Part shown: one piece after another, positions 11,005 to 23,130 of the stretch
How positions within the stretch are numbered: position 1 is the first letter of the stretch
How the letters are laid out: every line of letters starts with the position of its first letter
DNA from: Cryptomeria japonica
Taxonomy: Eukaryota > Streptophyta > Pinopsida > Cupressales > Cupressaceae
Assembly: GCF_030272615.1 (NCBI RefSeq)
Contig: NC_081409.1
Span: 247,073,502-247,133,501, forward strand
Length of the DNA stretch: 60,000 bases
Reading direction: 5' to 3'
Program-made: the position numbers and the translations under genes
Notes under the pieces: model-generated
The model's input: the letters and a program-made list of their open reading frames with translations, nothing else
What the model was told of the DNA's origin: nothing
The model's database searches: none

Positions 11005-14000
11005 CCATGTTGCAAACACTAGGATCTCTGGTGTCGCGTGTGCCCTCTATTGGTGTGAGGTGTATCGACCTTATGTGTATGCTTGTCCTCCTTTTGCATA
11101 TGAGTGATTGAGGAGACATTAACTTGTGTGTAACGTGTGTGTGTTCACACCTTGTTTTCACCTTCTTGATGTTGGTGTTTGAGTGTTTATATGTGCATTG
11201 TTTGCTTATTGATGTCTGGGTCTACGATTACTCTTATTCTGAAAGAGAGTCATATGTACCTTCCTTTTTGAGTGTTGTACTCTATAGAATAATCCATTTG
11301 GGTTGGTCAGTGCTTGTCTTGAATCTGAAAGTGCGAATTGTGTTTGTTTAAGATTATGATCTAGCTTAGTGTTGTCCACTTGAAGGACTAGTATGGCAAT
11401 TATTGAATGCTTATTTTGTAGATAATTAAATGATCATCACCATTCCTCTCTCTCTCTCTCTAGAAATTAAAATTATTAGGATATGTGTAATTATCTTTGA
11501 TTCGAGTTTTCTTGTTTGTGAGAGAGAAAAGGGTGTGACTTCTTGAACCCTTGTGTGAGCCTTATGACGCTTATGTTTTTAGATTATTAAAGTGCTATGG
11601 GTTTAAAAATTTATTTTGGTTATTGGGAGAAAACTGTATGTGTACGTTTAAAGAATTCTCCATGTGAATTTTGTAGGAGTAGCATAATTAAATTCCATCT
11701 TAGTAAGGTGCATTACTATGCGAATAGTTGAATTATGTGAAACTGCTTGGTTTGTAGAAGAAGTATTAAAAGGAGCATGTTATTGTAGCTTCGAGAGAGT
11801 ATTAATGTGTTCCCCGAAAGATTATTTTATGTGTTTCATTAAACCAGTTTGATTGAAGATTTATTTTAGCAAATGCTCCATTGAACTCACTTTTGGGTAT
11901 ATGTAATTACCTTAATGTGTTTAGAAAGTGCGAATGAAAAGCTTGTTTGATGTGCATGCATTAAGATGTATTATTTAGTTGATAGCTCCTCGCTTACTTT
12001 TGATCGTAATGTGATTTCTATAATAGGTTGCAAATTATGACATGTGTTTGTATTGTATTAAGTATAAGAGAGTGTTCTCAAGAGGTCTGGTATTATCGAA
12101 AACATTGCCTGTCTTGATCTCTGTTTTGTTTGGAAAACTAGAACCTCCTGTTGCAACCATAATTATTGGAAATGTTTTGTTAGGCTGATTGTCATCCTTC
12201 TAAATGGTAGTGAAATGAAAACCGTGTAATTAAAATGATAGGCTTATAGTGAGAAATTTATGATGTACTATGACCTTGATTGATCTTGTGTCTTTGTAAG
12301 AAACAGTTTGATTATCAAACTCTCTTTCCCTTCTCTTTGCCTAATCATAAGATTTTTAGAAATGGTATTAAAGAATGCATTGATTTAAATAGAATGTTTA
12401 TAAAACATGTGATATTGTACTATTGCATTTTGGCTTCATATTGAAAGATGAAAGTCCTCTTTGAGAAAAGAGTTTGCATAGCTAAGTAATTTAGTTACGA
12501 ATGCTTAGTGAAATTTGATAAAGATATAGGAATGATGTTATTTCCTTATATAATTGTGAATTGTTAATAATTTCAGTACCTAAATCTAGAGTAAACTTGA
12601 TTCAGTCATTTATATAGAAAGCATAATTAAAATCTTCCTTGAATAGATGTTAGCGTACTGAAAAGTACTCCTCGTAAATGTGACTAAACCAGTACGAGTG
12701 TATTCATGTGTATTGTAAGAAACCAGTACTTATTATATGTGCCCATGGATTGGTGAAGTAATCAACCATGGAGGATATGTTGCTTATGAGTATGGGAAAC
12801 CATACTATTTATGTGATGTTGCTTAATTGTTTCCCTACTGAGTACCAAACTTTGGGTTGTGGGTAACTCAGTATGTTAAGGGGTAGTATTAGAAGTAACC
12901 GTTCCTTGAATAGTATGGATTGGCGTACGAGTAATGTTGGCACGAAGCGACTTTAGCTTCTCTACTTCGAGGAATGATATAGTTGTACTATTAAACTGTA
13001 TCAAAGGTGTACTCAATACTTTCCCTTTTGATGAATCTATTTTATAGGTTTATATGTGACAACCTATTCCTCTCCTTTATTTGAGCATATGGATGGTGAT
13101 TCTTGTGTATAGTGATGGTGTAATTTGGAGGATCCTTTGCCTTGTCTTCATGAAAGGTAGGTTTATTCACATGTGTTGCCAGTTAGTATGTGTTGGTGGG
13201 CATGTGGGTGGACCCTAGTCATGTGTACGTCTGACTTACGGCGAGTATCCTTCTAGATATGTCGCTATGCAGGATGTGACTTGTGCATGCTTTTTCCGTG
13301 AGGTACACTACCATGCGGAATATGCCCATTGCGTGTTTTCTCCGCTTGGGGTATTGCCATGCTGCATGACGACATGATGCAGGGTGATGTCGAGGTGCAC
13401 ACCGCCATGCCATGTGGGTAGTGTGACTATGTCGCACCACATGATGAGCTACTGCAATAGCTAGTCAGTTGTTCTTTCCTTCCTCGTTGGTGGCTAGATG
13501 CTAGTCACACAGTGATGTTATGTGCAGTTGTGATATTCTTTATATTTCTTTGGGGATCGGCAATTTATTTTACTTTGACTTTGAAGGTTTAGCCACGATC
13601 TTGTGATCTTTTGCACTTTTGATTTGGTGTTGCAATTCCAGATTATTTTCTTGCCTTACTGTTGGAATTGATGATTTATTATCTTTATTCATCTTTACTT
13701 TGGTGGCTAAACTGGTTTATCCTTATTGTTTTCGTATGTTGGGCTTGTGTTGAAATGTGAAATTCCTCTCCAAAGACATATGATACGGATTTGGTAGAGT
13801 GTGTATGAGGAAGTGGTCGTAAGGAACCTTGAGGATGGGGGTATGTGAGGTTGTGATGCAGCTAGGATCCACTACCTACCTATGTGTGGTGACTATCTCT
13901 TGGAGGCTAACCACCTTGCTCAACAAGGGATATTCACAAAGGTCTTGTATGGAAGGTAGCACCGCTATGGTGTGCCTAGCACCATCGAGACTTGAGTGAG

Positions 14001-14645
14001 ATATTGGATATTTATGATCATATTGTTGTTCTGAGATCAGGCATAGAGATGTTGATCATGCATGTTATCTTTGACCGAGCATTAGACATGCTCACATGTG
14101 GCCTTTTGAGCTATGTATTCCAGTTATGTGGATGGTTATTAATTGTATCATGGAGTAAATTGTGTTAACTTGTCACTATGTTATGGGACATAGTCTTTGG
14201 AAAGGTTTTCTTATGCCTGACAAGTGTAATCAATTGAGTTATTTTGTTGCTCTTATTTATTGGAAGTTAATTTGGTTGTAGAAATTGATATTTTAAGCTA
14301 GTTCTATGTTATAAAGTTTATGAAAAAGATGTATTGGTAAAAGAATTGATCATGATGGCATGTTTTCTTGTCATTTTTGGTAGATGAATATGGTAATTGT
14401 TGTTTACCTCCTTGAAATGCTTTAATTTGGTGTAATGAAAGGGAGAAAATTCTCATTTCTTTGCTATGATTGTGGACAATTTATAGAATGTTATAAGAAA
14501 TGTATGGATTTAGATGTATCTTGTCAATGGGTAATGGCATTTGTAGAGGATTTAGCAGTAATATTTCATTTGATTATGGAAAGATTTCTATGTGCAATTT
14601 GATATTTGTTGAATGAGTTTTAGGGCTGATGCGTACGACATATTC

Positions 14646-14697
14646 TCCATCTAGACTTACGACTTCCAGGAGTAAGTCGGAACCTAGGGGGGGAAAA
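14646..14697 (+). promoter_or_regulatory. LARD polypurine tract with upstream stem-loop
   Basis: AGGGGGGGAAAA directly precedes the TG of the second LTR at 14,698, as expected for the plus-strand primer. About 15 bp upstream a GACTTAC...GTAAGTC inverted repeat could fold. Confidence 0.8.
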
Positions 14698-17600
14698 TGT
14701 AGTACCCCTGCCCTAATCAATTTCTAATCTCGATTTAATCTTGGTCAGTTTATCTTAATATAATGTTATAGTCAAATGTTTGATTTAATGCATAGCTATT
14801 GATGTGGTTTTCGCACTAGTTGTATGCAAGTTGTTTAGTGTTCCTATTTCATGGTATTAATATCGGGCTAATGCTTTCATTAAGTTTATATATGTATGCA
14901 TGTATGACTCTTGGTTGCAGGAGATTTCAGGTACAACGCCGCATGAGTGCGAGGTTCGTCTTCACCTGGATTTGCAGGTTTGAGTGTACCTCTTTAATCC
15001 TTAGAGTTGGATTAGGTGGTCGTAAGACCCTAGTTGACCATAGTCGTGCTCAAGTGAGCATCGTTAGTTGTCGTCGGTATCCCCTTTTTGTTGGGTTTGC
15101 AAGTCGTCTGTCTGGTTGACTTTCTTGGTTTGCGTGCTTGGTGTGTATGGTTAAATTGATTAATTAGTCCTTAGTATTCAATTTGATTAAATATGTATTT
15201 GTACATTAAAGATTAATGGACTGAATTAATCGAGATTTCTTTACGGGAGTTATCGTTGATTTGAATTGCTCGATTTAAATTGGGAGCAAGTTCAATTAAA
15301 TAGTTAATTTTAATATTAAATTTGTTATGTTTATGTTGTTGAAAAAGAAAGATTTAAATTTAATTGCAATAGAATTAATTTAATCTTTTGGCATTTTTGA
15401 AATAGAAAGGTTAAATTTCAGTTGAGTGAAAAAATCAATTTTGAATTGAAAAACAATTTAATTTGTTGATATAGTTGGAAAATAGTAATTTTTAGGAATT
15501 ATTTTTAAATAAAAATTTAAATTCCAAAAAAATGAAATTTTGGTCAACTCTTCCTTATAACCTAGACTTTTGGAAAATTTTGGAGGATGGATATTTTTGG
15601 AAAAATGTTTTGTTGGAAAAATATTTTTGGGATGAAATTTGGGGGTTTTGGAAGGAGAAGGATTTCTTGAGCTGCAAGTTGGGGGTCTTCATCAGATCCT
15701 TTCCAGGAATGCTTACTGAGGTAGGAATTCTGGTTATCAGTTAGTTATTGTTTAAATTTAAAAAAAAAAAAAGGCATTGGATGTTCTTCATGCTATTTGG
15801 TTTTAATTTCTCCATTGATTGCCTCAAGGTTATGAATCATTGTGGAATTAGTTGGTATTGGTTTATTGTTTGCATCCTTGCATGGAAAATGAGCTTTCTT
15901 ATGCCCAAAAGAATTATCCTTTCAATTTTGAAAACCTCTCATATTCTGGAAATTTTTGTGTTGTTTTAAAAATAAAATAAAAATTAAGTTCCATATGAAT
16001 ACCTTCAATTTCAACTTCATGCTTTAAATCAGAGATATCTGTTTGTGGTTGAATATATGGAAGTTAATAGATCTTATTTGGCAAATATGCTATTGGTTTA
16101 AGAGAATCTGGGTTTTCTTTGGAATTGCAATGGAGAATAAAGAAAAATTTAATTATTTTAGTCTCTGCTGAGACTGGTTGGAACTGTTTTTTTTTTTTTA
16201 ACAGTGATCTTTTTAAAATTTAAAAAAAAAAAAATTAAATAATTGTTAATTTTTTTGGGGAAACCCCAAGAGGGAGCTGCCTATCCCATTGGGATAGCAG
16301 CGCACCCCAAGGGGTGCTACGTGCTTCCCTTTGGGAACAGCAGCGCTCCCTTTGGGGATGCTGCGTGCTCCCTTGGGAAGCAGCGCTTCCCCTTTGGGGC
16401 TGCATGAGCTCCCATGGGGACCACATGGGGTCCACGTGGAAATCCCCCCACTTTTTAATATGTATTTTTTTTTATTATTTTTTTTTAGTTAAAAAAAAAA
16501 AAATTAATAAATAAATTTATTAGTTTTAAAAGTTTTTATTTTATAAAGTGTTTAATTAATTATTAATTAATATTAATATATATTTATCAATGGGAATAAA
16601 TGTATATATGTTGATTAATACTTAATTGGATTATTATGCAATATTAAATATTAATTGTGTATATTTTATTAACCGTAGGGTTATAAATATTTATGAATTA
16701 ATATTTAATCCTTTTGGACCTATAATATTAGGGAAGCATCTTTTGAAAAAGATGAAATATTGTTTATATTGGAAAAATTTTCGAGATAAAACATACTTTA
16801 TTCAAGAATATATATTGTTTGAAGATTTTAATGATATAGGTCATCTGGAAATGTTAGCAATGAATATTTAACCCTTGGACATTATGAATTTAAATGACGT
16901 GCTTTTGGAAATTTAATTAAGTATCATTTGGGAAAATTGTTTAGTTACTGATATTCTCATTTAGTAAAATGAATGGTTAATTTATATTTTTCCTCTGTTT
17001 GAGAAATAGAAATGGTACTATTGCAAATTGTGATATTGTATTCACCTTGCAATGATGATTTCCTACTAGTGTATTTTTGGAAACATAGATCATGTAGAAA
17101 ACTTGATCGACTTTTAATGTTTAGATCAATTCGGAAAAGATTGGATCTGCTGAATATTACCTATGCGAGTTTAATTTCTGTATTTACTTTTGCTTATGTA
17201 ATGGCAAGTCGTGCTTTGTTTGATAGGTCCCTGTCGTATGGATTGATTTGGGGTACCTGTTTTAGTCCTCGGTTCCGAGTTGACTGTTGTTTTGTGGTGG
17301 TGTCGTATTGAGTCATATCCTCTATGTGGGTGTCGAATGATGATTCGTGGTTGACCTTAGTCAGGTCTCTAGTTAGAGTACCGTCTGTCAGTGCACCTCG
17401 TATGAAGTCATGTTTGACCAAATGGTGGATTTCTCCATTTTGAACTTCGTTCATCTGACCATGTCTATTCCTTGGTTTTTGAGTTTGTCTGAGTATAATC
17501 TAGTGTCGTATGGGAAGGTGGCTTTCGATTGGGGGCCACGCCCAAAGTGGCTACTGGGTAACCCATCGAAAGTGAGTCTAATAAGTGAAAACCTAACAGT

Positions 17601-18920
17601 AGATTAGGATGTAATCTCTAAGTAAGATAAATGTGCCTCACAAATGGGACGAGAGCTAACATAGACCCGACATGCTGTGAGAAGGCCTGAAATGGCAATC
17701 CATCATCCTTGTCTTCACGAGAGGATGTGTGGGTCCACATGGGGCTTGGATGGGCCAGAGGCTCGGATTAGGTTGCCAGGGTAACCCAGTGTATGGGGCC
17801 AGGACCTATGAAGACTTGCCATGGTAACCGTACCAGGTTGTGTGATGACACTTGTCCTTACGTTTGCTAGTGTGTTGTCATTTTGTCCTGTTAGGAGCAC
17901 TTTTAAGGGTCGCCCTATTGTCTTTACCCTTTTGAGTACCTGGTTTCATGTTAGACCTTGGGTGGTGATGACTCAGTTTTGGGGTTGCTCTCCTGGTCCT
18001 TTGTATTAGCTTTGCTTATGTTCAGTTGGATCCTTTTCTTTTCAGGGATCGTTTATGTATTAATTGACCGATGTGGTCGCTTGTATATTGTTTATGTTTC
18101 GCCTTGATAACCGGATTGTAATGGTGTAACCTCTTGTATTCTTAATTTTATTAATTATTAGAGGGGTCTTGCAGTTGAGCAGACCCAGAGACGTAGCCCT
18201 TAGGGATGAACTCCGAGATCATTATGGTGTTATGTGATGTTATTCTCTTATGTTTCCCTTATTTAACTTTATCATGTATGAATAGCTTATGTTAGAATGT
18301 ATAAGTGGATAAGATGGAATTAACTTTAAATGTTTATATGCAGTTCTTTCTTGAATGCCATTTTGATCGAATGCATAAGTGGTTTAGATGAGATTTATCG
18401 TAGATGCATGTATGCAATCGTCTTTTAAAATGCAATAAATTGGAATATGAAAGAATGTAACTTAGAGTAATGGAATATATTCAGTTGTTGTTAAGGAAAT
18501 TAAGTATGCTTGAAAAGATCTCATATGTTTATGATGAAATTCTAGTGTGTTAGAATATTAGATGTATGGCTTGTATTTTAATGAAAAGCTTGAATGAAGA
18601 TTATGAATAGATCTTAATGGATGAATCTTTGCTTGTGATTTATATTTCCATCTTTTGAAAGGAATTATCCTTGTTTAAGAATTATCTCGTTATTAAGATA
18701 ATCAACTTATTGGATTAATTGTGTGAGTTAAGTGAATTGTGAAATTTAAGTAATCTTGTTGGGAAACTCTTTAGGTGTTAGTTGATGTCTTCCGCTATGT
18801 AATTTGAATCTTGGATATCTTGTTGTATCTTAATGTGGTGTAACTTTAAAAAAAAAAAGTATTGCAGTCTATTCTTGTGTTTTGGCTTATCCCTTCGGGG
18901 TTTCCTGGCGGGGCATTACA
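14698..18920 (+). repeat. LARD right LTR
   Basis: A direct repeat of 6762-10,990 with the canonical TGTAG...TTACA ends. In an intact element, flanking DNA would begin at 18,921. Instead, a primer site and internal-domain sequence follow, so this LTR is both a 3' LTR (polypurine tract on its left) and a 5' LTR (primer site on its right). Confidence 0.88.
16254..16441. repeat. Array of short palindromes in LARD right LTR
   Basis: Second copy of the hairpin cluster at 8321-8505. Most differences are single substitutions, and the palindromic cores are kept. Confidence 0.85.
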
Positions 18921-20213
18921 TTTGGTATCAGAGCCCATGTTGCAAACACTGGGATCTCTGGTGTCGCGTGTGCCCTCTATTGGTGTGAGGTGTATCGACC
19001 TTATGTGTATGCTTGTCCTCCTTTTGCATGTGAGTGATTGAGCAGACCTTAACTTGTGTGTAATGTGTTTGTGTTCACACCTTGTTTTCACCTTCTTGAT
19101 GTTGGTGTTTGAGTGTTTATATGTGCATTGTTTGCTTATTGATGTCTAGGTCTATGATTACTCTTATTCTGAAAGAGAGTCATATGTACCTTCCTTTTTG
19201 AGTGTTGTACTCTATAGACTAATCCATTTGGGTTGGTCAGTGCTTGTGTTGAATCTGAAAGTGCGAATTGTGTTTGTTTAAGATTATGATCTAGCTTAGT
19301 GTTGTCCACTTGAAGTACTAGTATGGCAATTATTGAATGCTTATTTTGTAGAAAATTAAATGATTATCACCATTCCTCTCTCTCTCTCTCTAGAAATTAA
19401 AATGATTAGGATATGTGTAATTATCTTTGATTTGAGTTTTCTTTTTTGTGATAGAGAAAAGGGTGTGACTTCTTGAACCCTTGTGTGAGCCTTATGACGC
19501 TTATGTTTTTAGATTATTAATGTGCTATGGATTTAAAAATTTATTTTGGTTATTGGGAGAAAACTGTATGTGTACGTTTAAAGAATTCTCCAGGTGTATT
19601 TTGTAGGAGTAGCATAATTAAATTCTATCTTAGTAAGGTGCATTACTATGCGAATAGTTGAATTATGTGAAACTGCTTGGTTTGTAGAAGAAGTATTAAA
19701 AGGAGCATGTTATTGTAGCTTCGAGAGAGTATTAATGTGTTCCCCGAAAGATTGTTTTATGTGTTTCATTAAACCAATTTGATTGAAGATTTATTTTGTC
19801 AAATGCTCCATTGAACTCGCTTTTGGGTATATGTAATTACCTTAATGTGTTTAGAAAGTGTGAATGAAAAGCTTGTTTGATGTGCATGCATTAAGATGTA
19901 TTATTTAGTTGATAGCTCCTCGCTTATTTTTGATCGTAATGTGATTTCTATAATAGGTTGCAAATTATGACATGTGTCTGTATTGTATTAAGTATAAGAG
20001 AGTGTTCTCAAGAGGTCTGGTATTATCGAAAAGATTGCCTGTCTTGATCTCTATTTTGTTTGGAAAACTAGAACCTCCTATTGCAACCATAATTATTGGA
20101 AGTGTTTTTTTAGGCTGATTGTCATCCTTCTAAACAGTAGCAAAATGAAAACCATGTAATTAAAATGATAGGCTTATAGTGACTAAACCAGTACGGGTGT
20201 ATTCGTGTGTATT
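18921..20213 (+). mobile_element. Second, truncated LARD internal domain
   Basis: Matches 10,991-12,714, starting with an exact primer site TGGTATCAGAGC (18,923-18,934). A 431-bp segment (12,253-12,683 in the first copy) is missing, and the breakpoints share GTGA, so deletion between short direct repeats is likely. It ends at 20,213 at an abrupt junction with copia-A gag, with no polypurine tract or further LTR. Confidence 0.85.
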
Positions 20214-20214
20214 A

Positions 20215-20959
20215 TGTACCTCCTCCATGTTCTTCCGAAATCTTTCTCTTGCTCCACTGTGATCTCCTTCAGAGTACTTATACTTCTTTCATTGTAATCA
20301 TTAGATTCATTCAGATGAAAAGAACTAAATGCAGATTCAACTTTATTTACTGATGACTCACTGTTATCAAAATTACTTAACTCAAATGCATGTAGCTTAC
20401 CAATAGTACCATCCAAGGAAACTGACATATTAGGTACAGACCTCAATTCATTGATTGCAGAGACTCGGATTGCATAGGAAGGTAGAAGGGTTCTTAACAA
20501 CTTACTTGTTAAATCCTTTTCTTCAATAGTTCCTCCTACTCCTTTGATTTAATTTACAATCTCCTTTAGTCTTGTACTGTACTGGGTTATGTTCTCACCT
20601 TCATTCATCCTCATAGATTCAAGTTGTCCTCTTAAACTGTCAAATTTTTCTCTTTGAACATGTTCATCTCCTCCATATACAGATATAAGCTTAGTCCACA
20701 TTGCCTTTGCATCATTGCAGTCTTCTAGATCATTAAACTCAGAATCGGTCAATGCAGATGTTATTTCAATCATTGCTTGAATATGTTCTTGCTTCGCCTT
20801 TATCTCTTCCATAGTCAATGGATAGGTGCTCAGTGCAATGAAATCATTCTCCAGATAGTATATAGCATATTCTCCAACTACTGATAGATGTAGCTTCATC
20901 CTTTTCTGCCATGTAGAGAAACTTGACTTATTCAGCTTAGGTGCATCCCTCTTATACAT
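20215..20959 (-). pseudogene. Duplicated copia-A gag start
   Basis: Repeats 5869-6613 with about 3% substitutions by eye. From the ATG at 20,957-20,959 it encodes the gag N-terminal region, including the 'SVYGGDEHVQ' motif. A stop at 20,549 replaces the codon after 'LKEIVN' (CAA to TAA), and the frame is reopened to about 20,183, where it reads out into LARD sequence. It lacks the zinc knuckle and everything downstream. Confidence 0.88.
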
Positions 20960-21009
20960 CTTTGGATCTTTAACTCAAGTGCCTTTAAACTTTCCTTTCG
21001 GAGTCCAAA

Positions 21010-21021
21010 GCTCTGATACCA
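21010..21021 (-). promoter_or_regulatory. Copia-A primer binding site, second copy
   Basis: The same TGGTATCAGAGC on the - strand as at 6664-6675, directly inside the full-length 5' LTR. Confidence 0.88.
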
Positions 21022-21023
21022 AT

Positions 21024-22507
21024 TGTAGTTCTGATACTTAATATAAGTACAGATCCAATAGCCAACAAGATGAGAGGGGGGGGGGGGTGAATCTTACAAA
21101 CTTAATCATCCATTAAAACATCAGAGTCAACCTCGGTAACATATATATTAGTCATATAACCAAAAACTGTCAAACATGCAAAATCAAAAGCATATGAACA
21201 ATATAAACCTCATAACACTAGATTTAATGTGGAAACCCATATAGGGAAAAACCACTGTGGGATTTCGGACCCACTAAGAAATATACTATTCTAGAGTATG
21301 CTCAGTGAAAAGAAAATCTTGTTAAAGATTACAAACACATTGCTAGATGTGACCCGGTTAAGGCATTTCCCTTAAATCTGTTAGGATCTTCACTTTGTTA
21401 GAAGTGACCTTGTCAAAGGGTTTCAAACACTCAATCAGAATGTCACCTTGTTAGAGGATTTACATAGAAGATTGTTAAGTCCACTTGGTTAAGAGATTTC
21501 TTGTCACTTTCACAAAATAACAGTAATACAATCTGTCTGCAACTTCACATCTAAAATGCTAAAGCAGATTCCTATTTGTTCAATAAAATCTAGACATAGA
21601 ACTAATCTTGTCTATCTGCTGGGCATCAATAATATGTTATTCTAACAGGTCTTCAAGCTTTTGTGCTTTGGTTATCACTATGTAGCATCCCTGTGCATAC
21701 ACCTGCCCACATACATTGTTTATCAACAGTTTCCTATTTATAAACAATCTTTTAACCGCTTAATCTCCTTGATCACATTTCCCATGATCAATCATAGCCA
21801 TCAGATCTTCAATCTTGTCTAGGTTCATTGTATCTTTCGATCTGAAAACATTTTACCCCACCTTGGAACTTGTGTTAGGGTAATGTGGTTCAATCTGAGC
21901 TATAGATCTTCTTGTCGACTTTCCATTGCCTTAGATTCGCTTAACAAACTTCTTCCATGGCTTGCCAATCATTGATCCGCTCCACCTCATCAACTTCTTT
22001 CATTAAATATCACATGTAAACATTTAATGCATTCTGTTATAGCTCGGTTACAACTTGGTGAATACTAAACTTCACTCAGTACACATTCTATCTTCATTAA
22101 CCAACTGTGATAACCTTAGGGTTTACCAACTAGGTTCCTTAGGGTTTACCAACTAGGTTCTTTGCTTGATAACATAGTATAGTATTAACCTTTACATTTT
22201 ACAACATATGTATGATGTTAAAACAATCTAAAACATCAAGATCTCATCATTTTCTAACTTGGTAGTAGTTTCCCATTGAATATCTTATCCCCTTATTCAT
22301 CATACTCTTTCCTTTGTCTTTACCGACTTCTTTATAATCTTCATATCATACTTCTCAAGATATGGCAACATCATACTGAATTAGAAAATCAATTTCTTGA
22401 CATCAGTGACAAAATAATAATATCAAGATAGTAAAACATCTTTAATCAGTTATGTCCATAATCATCAACAACCTTCTCAATATCCTTATAATGTAATATT
22501 GCCAACA
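21024..22507 (-). repeat. Copia-A 5' LTR (full length)
   Basis: Partner of 429-1930. On the - strand it starts TGTTGGCAATATTACATT at 22,507. It includes the uninterrupted LARD target site and a long G-run at about 21,076-21,087. The one-base difference at its inner end (TGTAG against TGATAG elsewhere) is a single deletion. Confidence 0.92.
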
Positions 22508-22512
22508 ATTGA
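22508..22512. repeat. Target-site duplication of copia-A, right copy
   Basis: ATTGA, identical to 424-428. Together they bound the whole 22-kb nested insertion. Confidence 0.85.
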
Positions 22513-23130
22513 AAGATCTGGCACCTCTATCATGACCCCTAATATCTTTGAAACAATTCAACAGGAGGATCCTTTACCCTTAATCCATCCTGAACTTATG
22601 GACTGGGAAAATGAAAGACATACCATCATTGATACCTTTCCTAATGACCATGTCATATCCTTATATATTAATGCAATCGAACCCACAACAACTTCCATCA
22701 GGGATTTTGCTAACGTATCTTCGAGTCAAGTGGGTTCCAAATCTCCTAGTCACAAAAATTAAAATAAGGAAAACAATATCAGGTCTAATGCTGAAAACCA
22801 TTTACTGGCAACATTAGTCCAACAAAAAGTAAAAAGAAAGGATGCATCTAACAGTGAAAACCTCCTCGAGGCGCCGAAAGATGGGAGATTTGACACCTTA
22901 CTTGAATTTTATCAAGGGAGGTCATCTATCCTAATAGAACCGACAGAGGCAGTTAACTTTGGTAAAACTGATCTATATCTAGCAACTTCTCTATCAGAAC
23001 TAGCAAGGCAAAAATATTTGGAACTCTTCAAAAGGAGGCAAATCAAAAGATGGTCATATGCAAACATTCTAGGGTTGGATCTAGATCTTATAATACATCA
23101 CTCGAATATTAGTCCAGGAGCAGGCATCAA
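22513..23130 (+). pseudogene. Gypsy-A pol: linker and N-terminal remnant of reverse transcriptase
   Basis: Continues the frame of 1-428 through 'EDPLPLIHPELMDWENE', then a stop near 22,760, and then 'SILIEPTEAVNFG', which parallels gypsy-B 'PILIDETQAVNLG' just before its RT. The residues 'GLDLDLIIHHSNISPGA' are the start of a Ty3/gypsy RT. At about 23,112-23,130 the text jumps directly into RNase H, so nearly all of the RT, including its catalytic Asp residues, is missing. No polymerase activity can be expected from this copy. Confidence 0.72.

Larger units (their letters stand above)
10991..14697. other. LARD internal domain, noncoding
   Basis: About 3.7 kb with no gag, protease, RT or integrase similarity in any frame that I can recognise. 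It includes a (CT)n run at about 11,446-11,461 and a less AT-rich segment around 13,200-13,450 of unknown nature. The left 1.7 kb is repeated at 18,921-20,213 with a 431-bp deletion. It is probably an RNA needed for packaging and priming only, by analogy with described LARDs. Confidence 0.75.
6762..20213. mobile_element. LARD-like large noncoding retrotransposon with an extra partial internal domain
   Basis: LTR (6762-10,990), internal domain (10,991-14,697), LTR (14,698-18,920), then a second, truncated internal domain (18,921-20,213). LTRs begin TGxAGTACCCC and end GGGGCATTACA. A tRNA-Met primer site follows the LTR and a polypurine tract precedes the second LTR, so orientation is +. No reading frame anywhere shows gag or pol similarity. 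LTRs of about 4.2 kb around a noncoding internal region of about 3.7 kb match the described class of large retrotransposon derivatives (LARDs), which use proteins made by other elements. LTRs differ at about 1.6% over the first 560 bp compared by eye. Confidence 0.85.
429..22507 (-). mobile_element. Copia-A: Ty1/copia LTR retrotransposon nested in gypsy-A
   Basis: The element is read on the - strand. Its 3' LTR is at 429-1930, its polyprotein at 2429-6613 and its primer site at 6664-6675. The 5' LTR starts at 6678 and is interrupted at 6761 by the LARD. After the LARD, a second copy of the gag start, primer site and a full 5' LTR (21,024-22,507) follows. Matching ATTGA duplications lie outside both LTRs. 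The domain order gag, protease, integrase, RT, RNase H is diagnostic of Ty1/copia. The LTRs differ at roughly 7% of sites in a stretch compared by eye, so this is not a recent insertion. Confidence 0.9.

Noticed and set aside
13219-13440. 73-codon frame on - in the LARD internal domain, in a GC-richer stretch
   Set aside because: His/Arg/Thr-rich with no motif. It is not supported as a gene.
10991-14697. Reassigned genetic code (TAG as Gln) to explain stops across the window
   Set aside because: Stops also replace Arg, Trp and Glu, frameshifts are common, and intact stretches use CAG/CAA for Gln. Methylation decay explains it.
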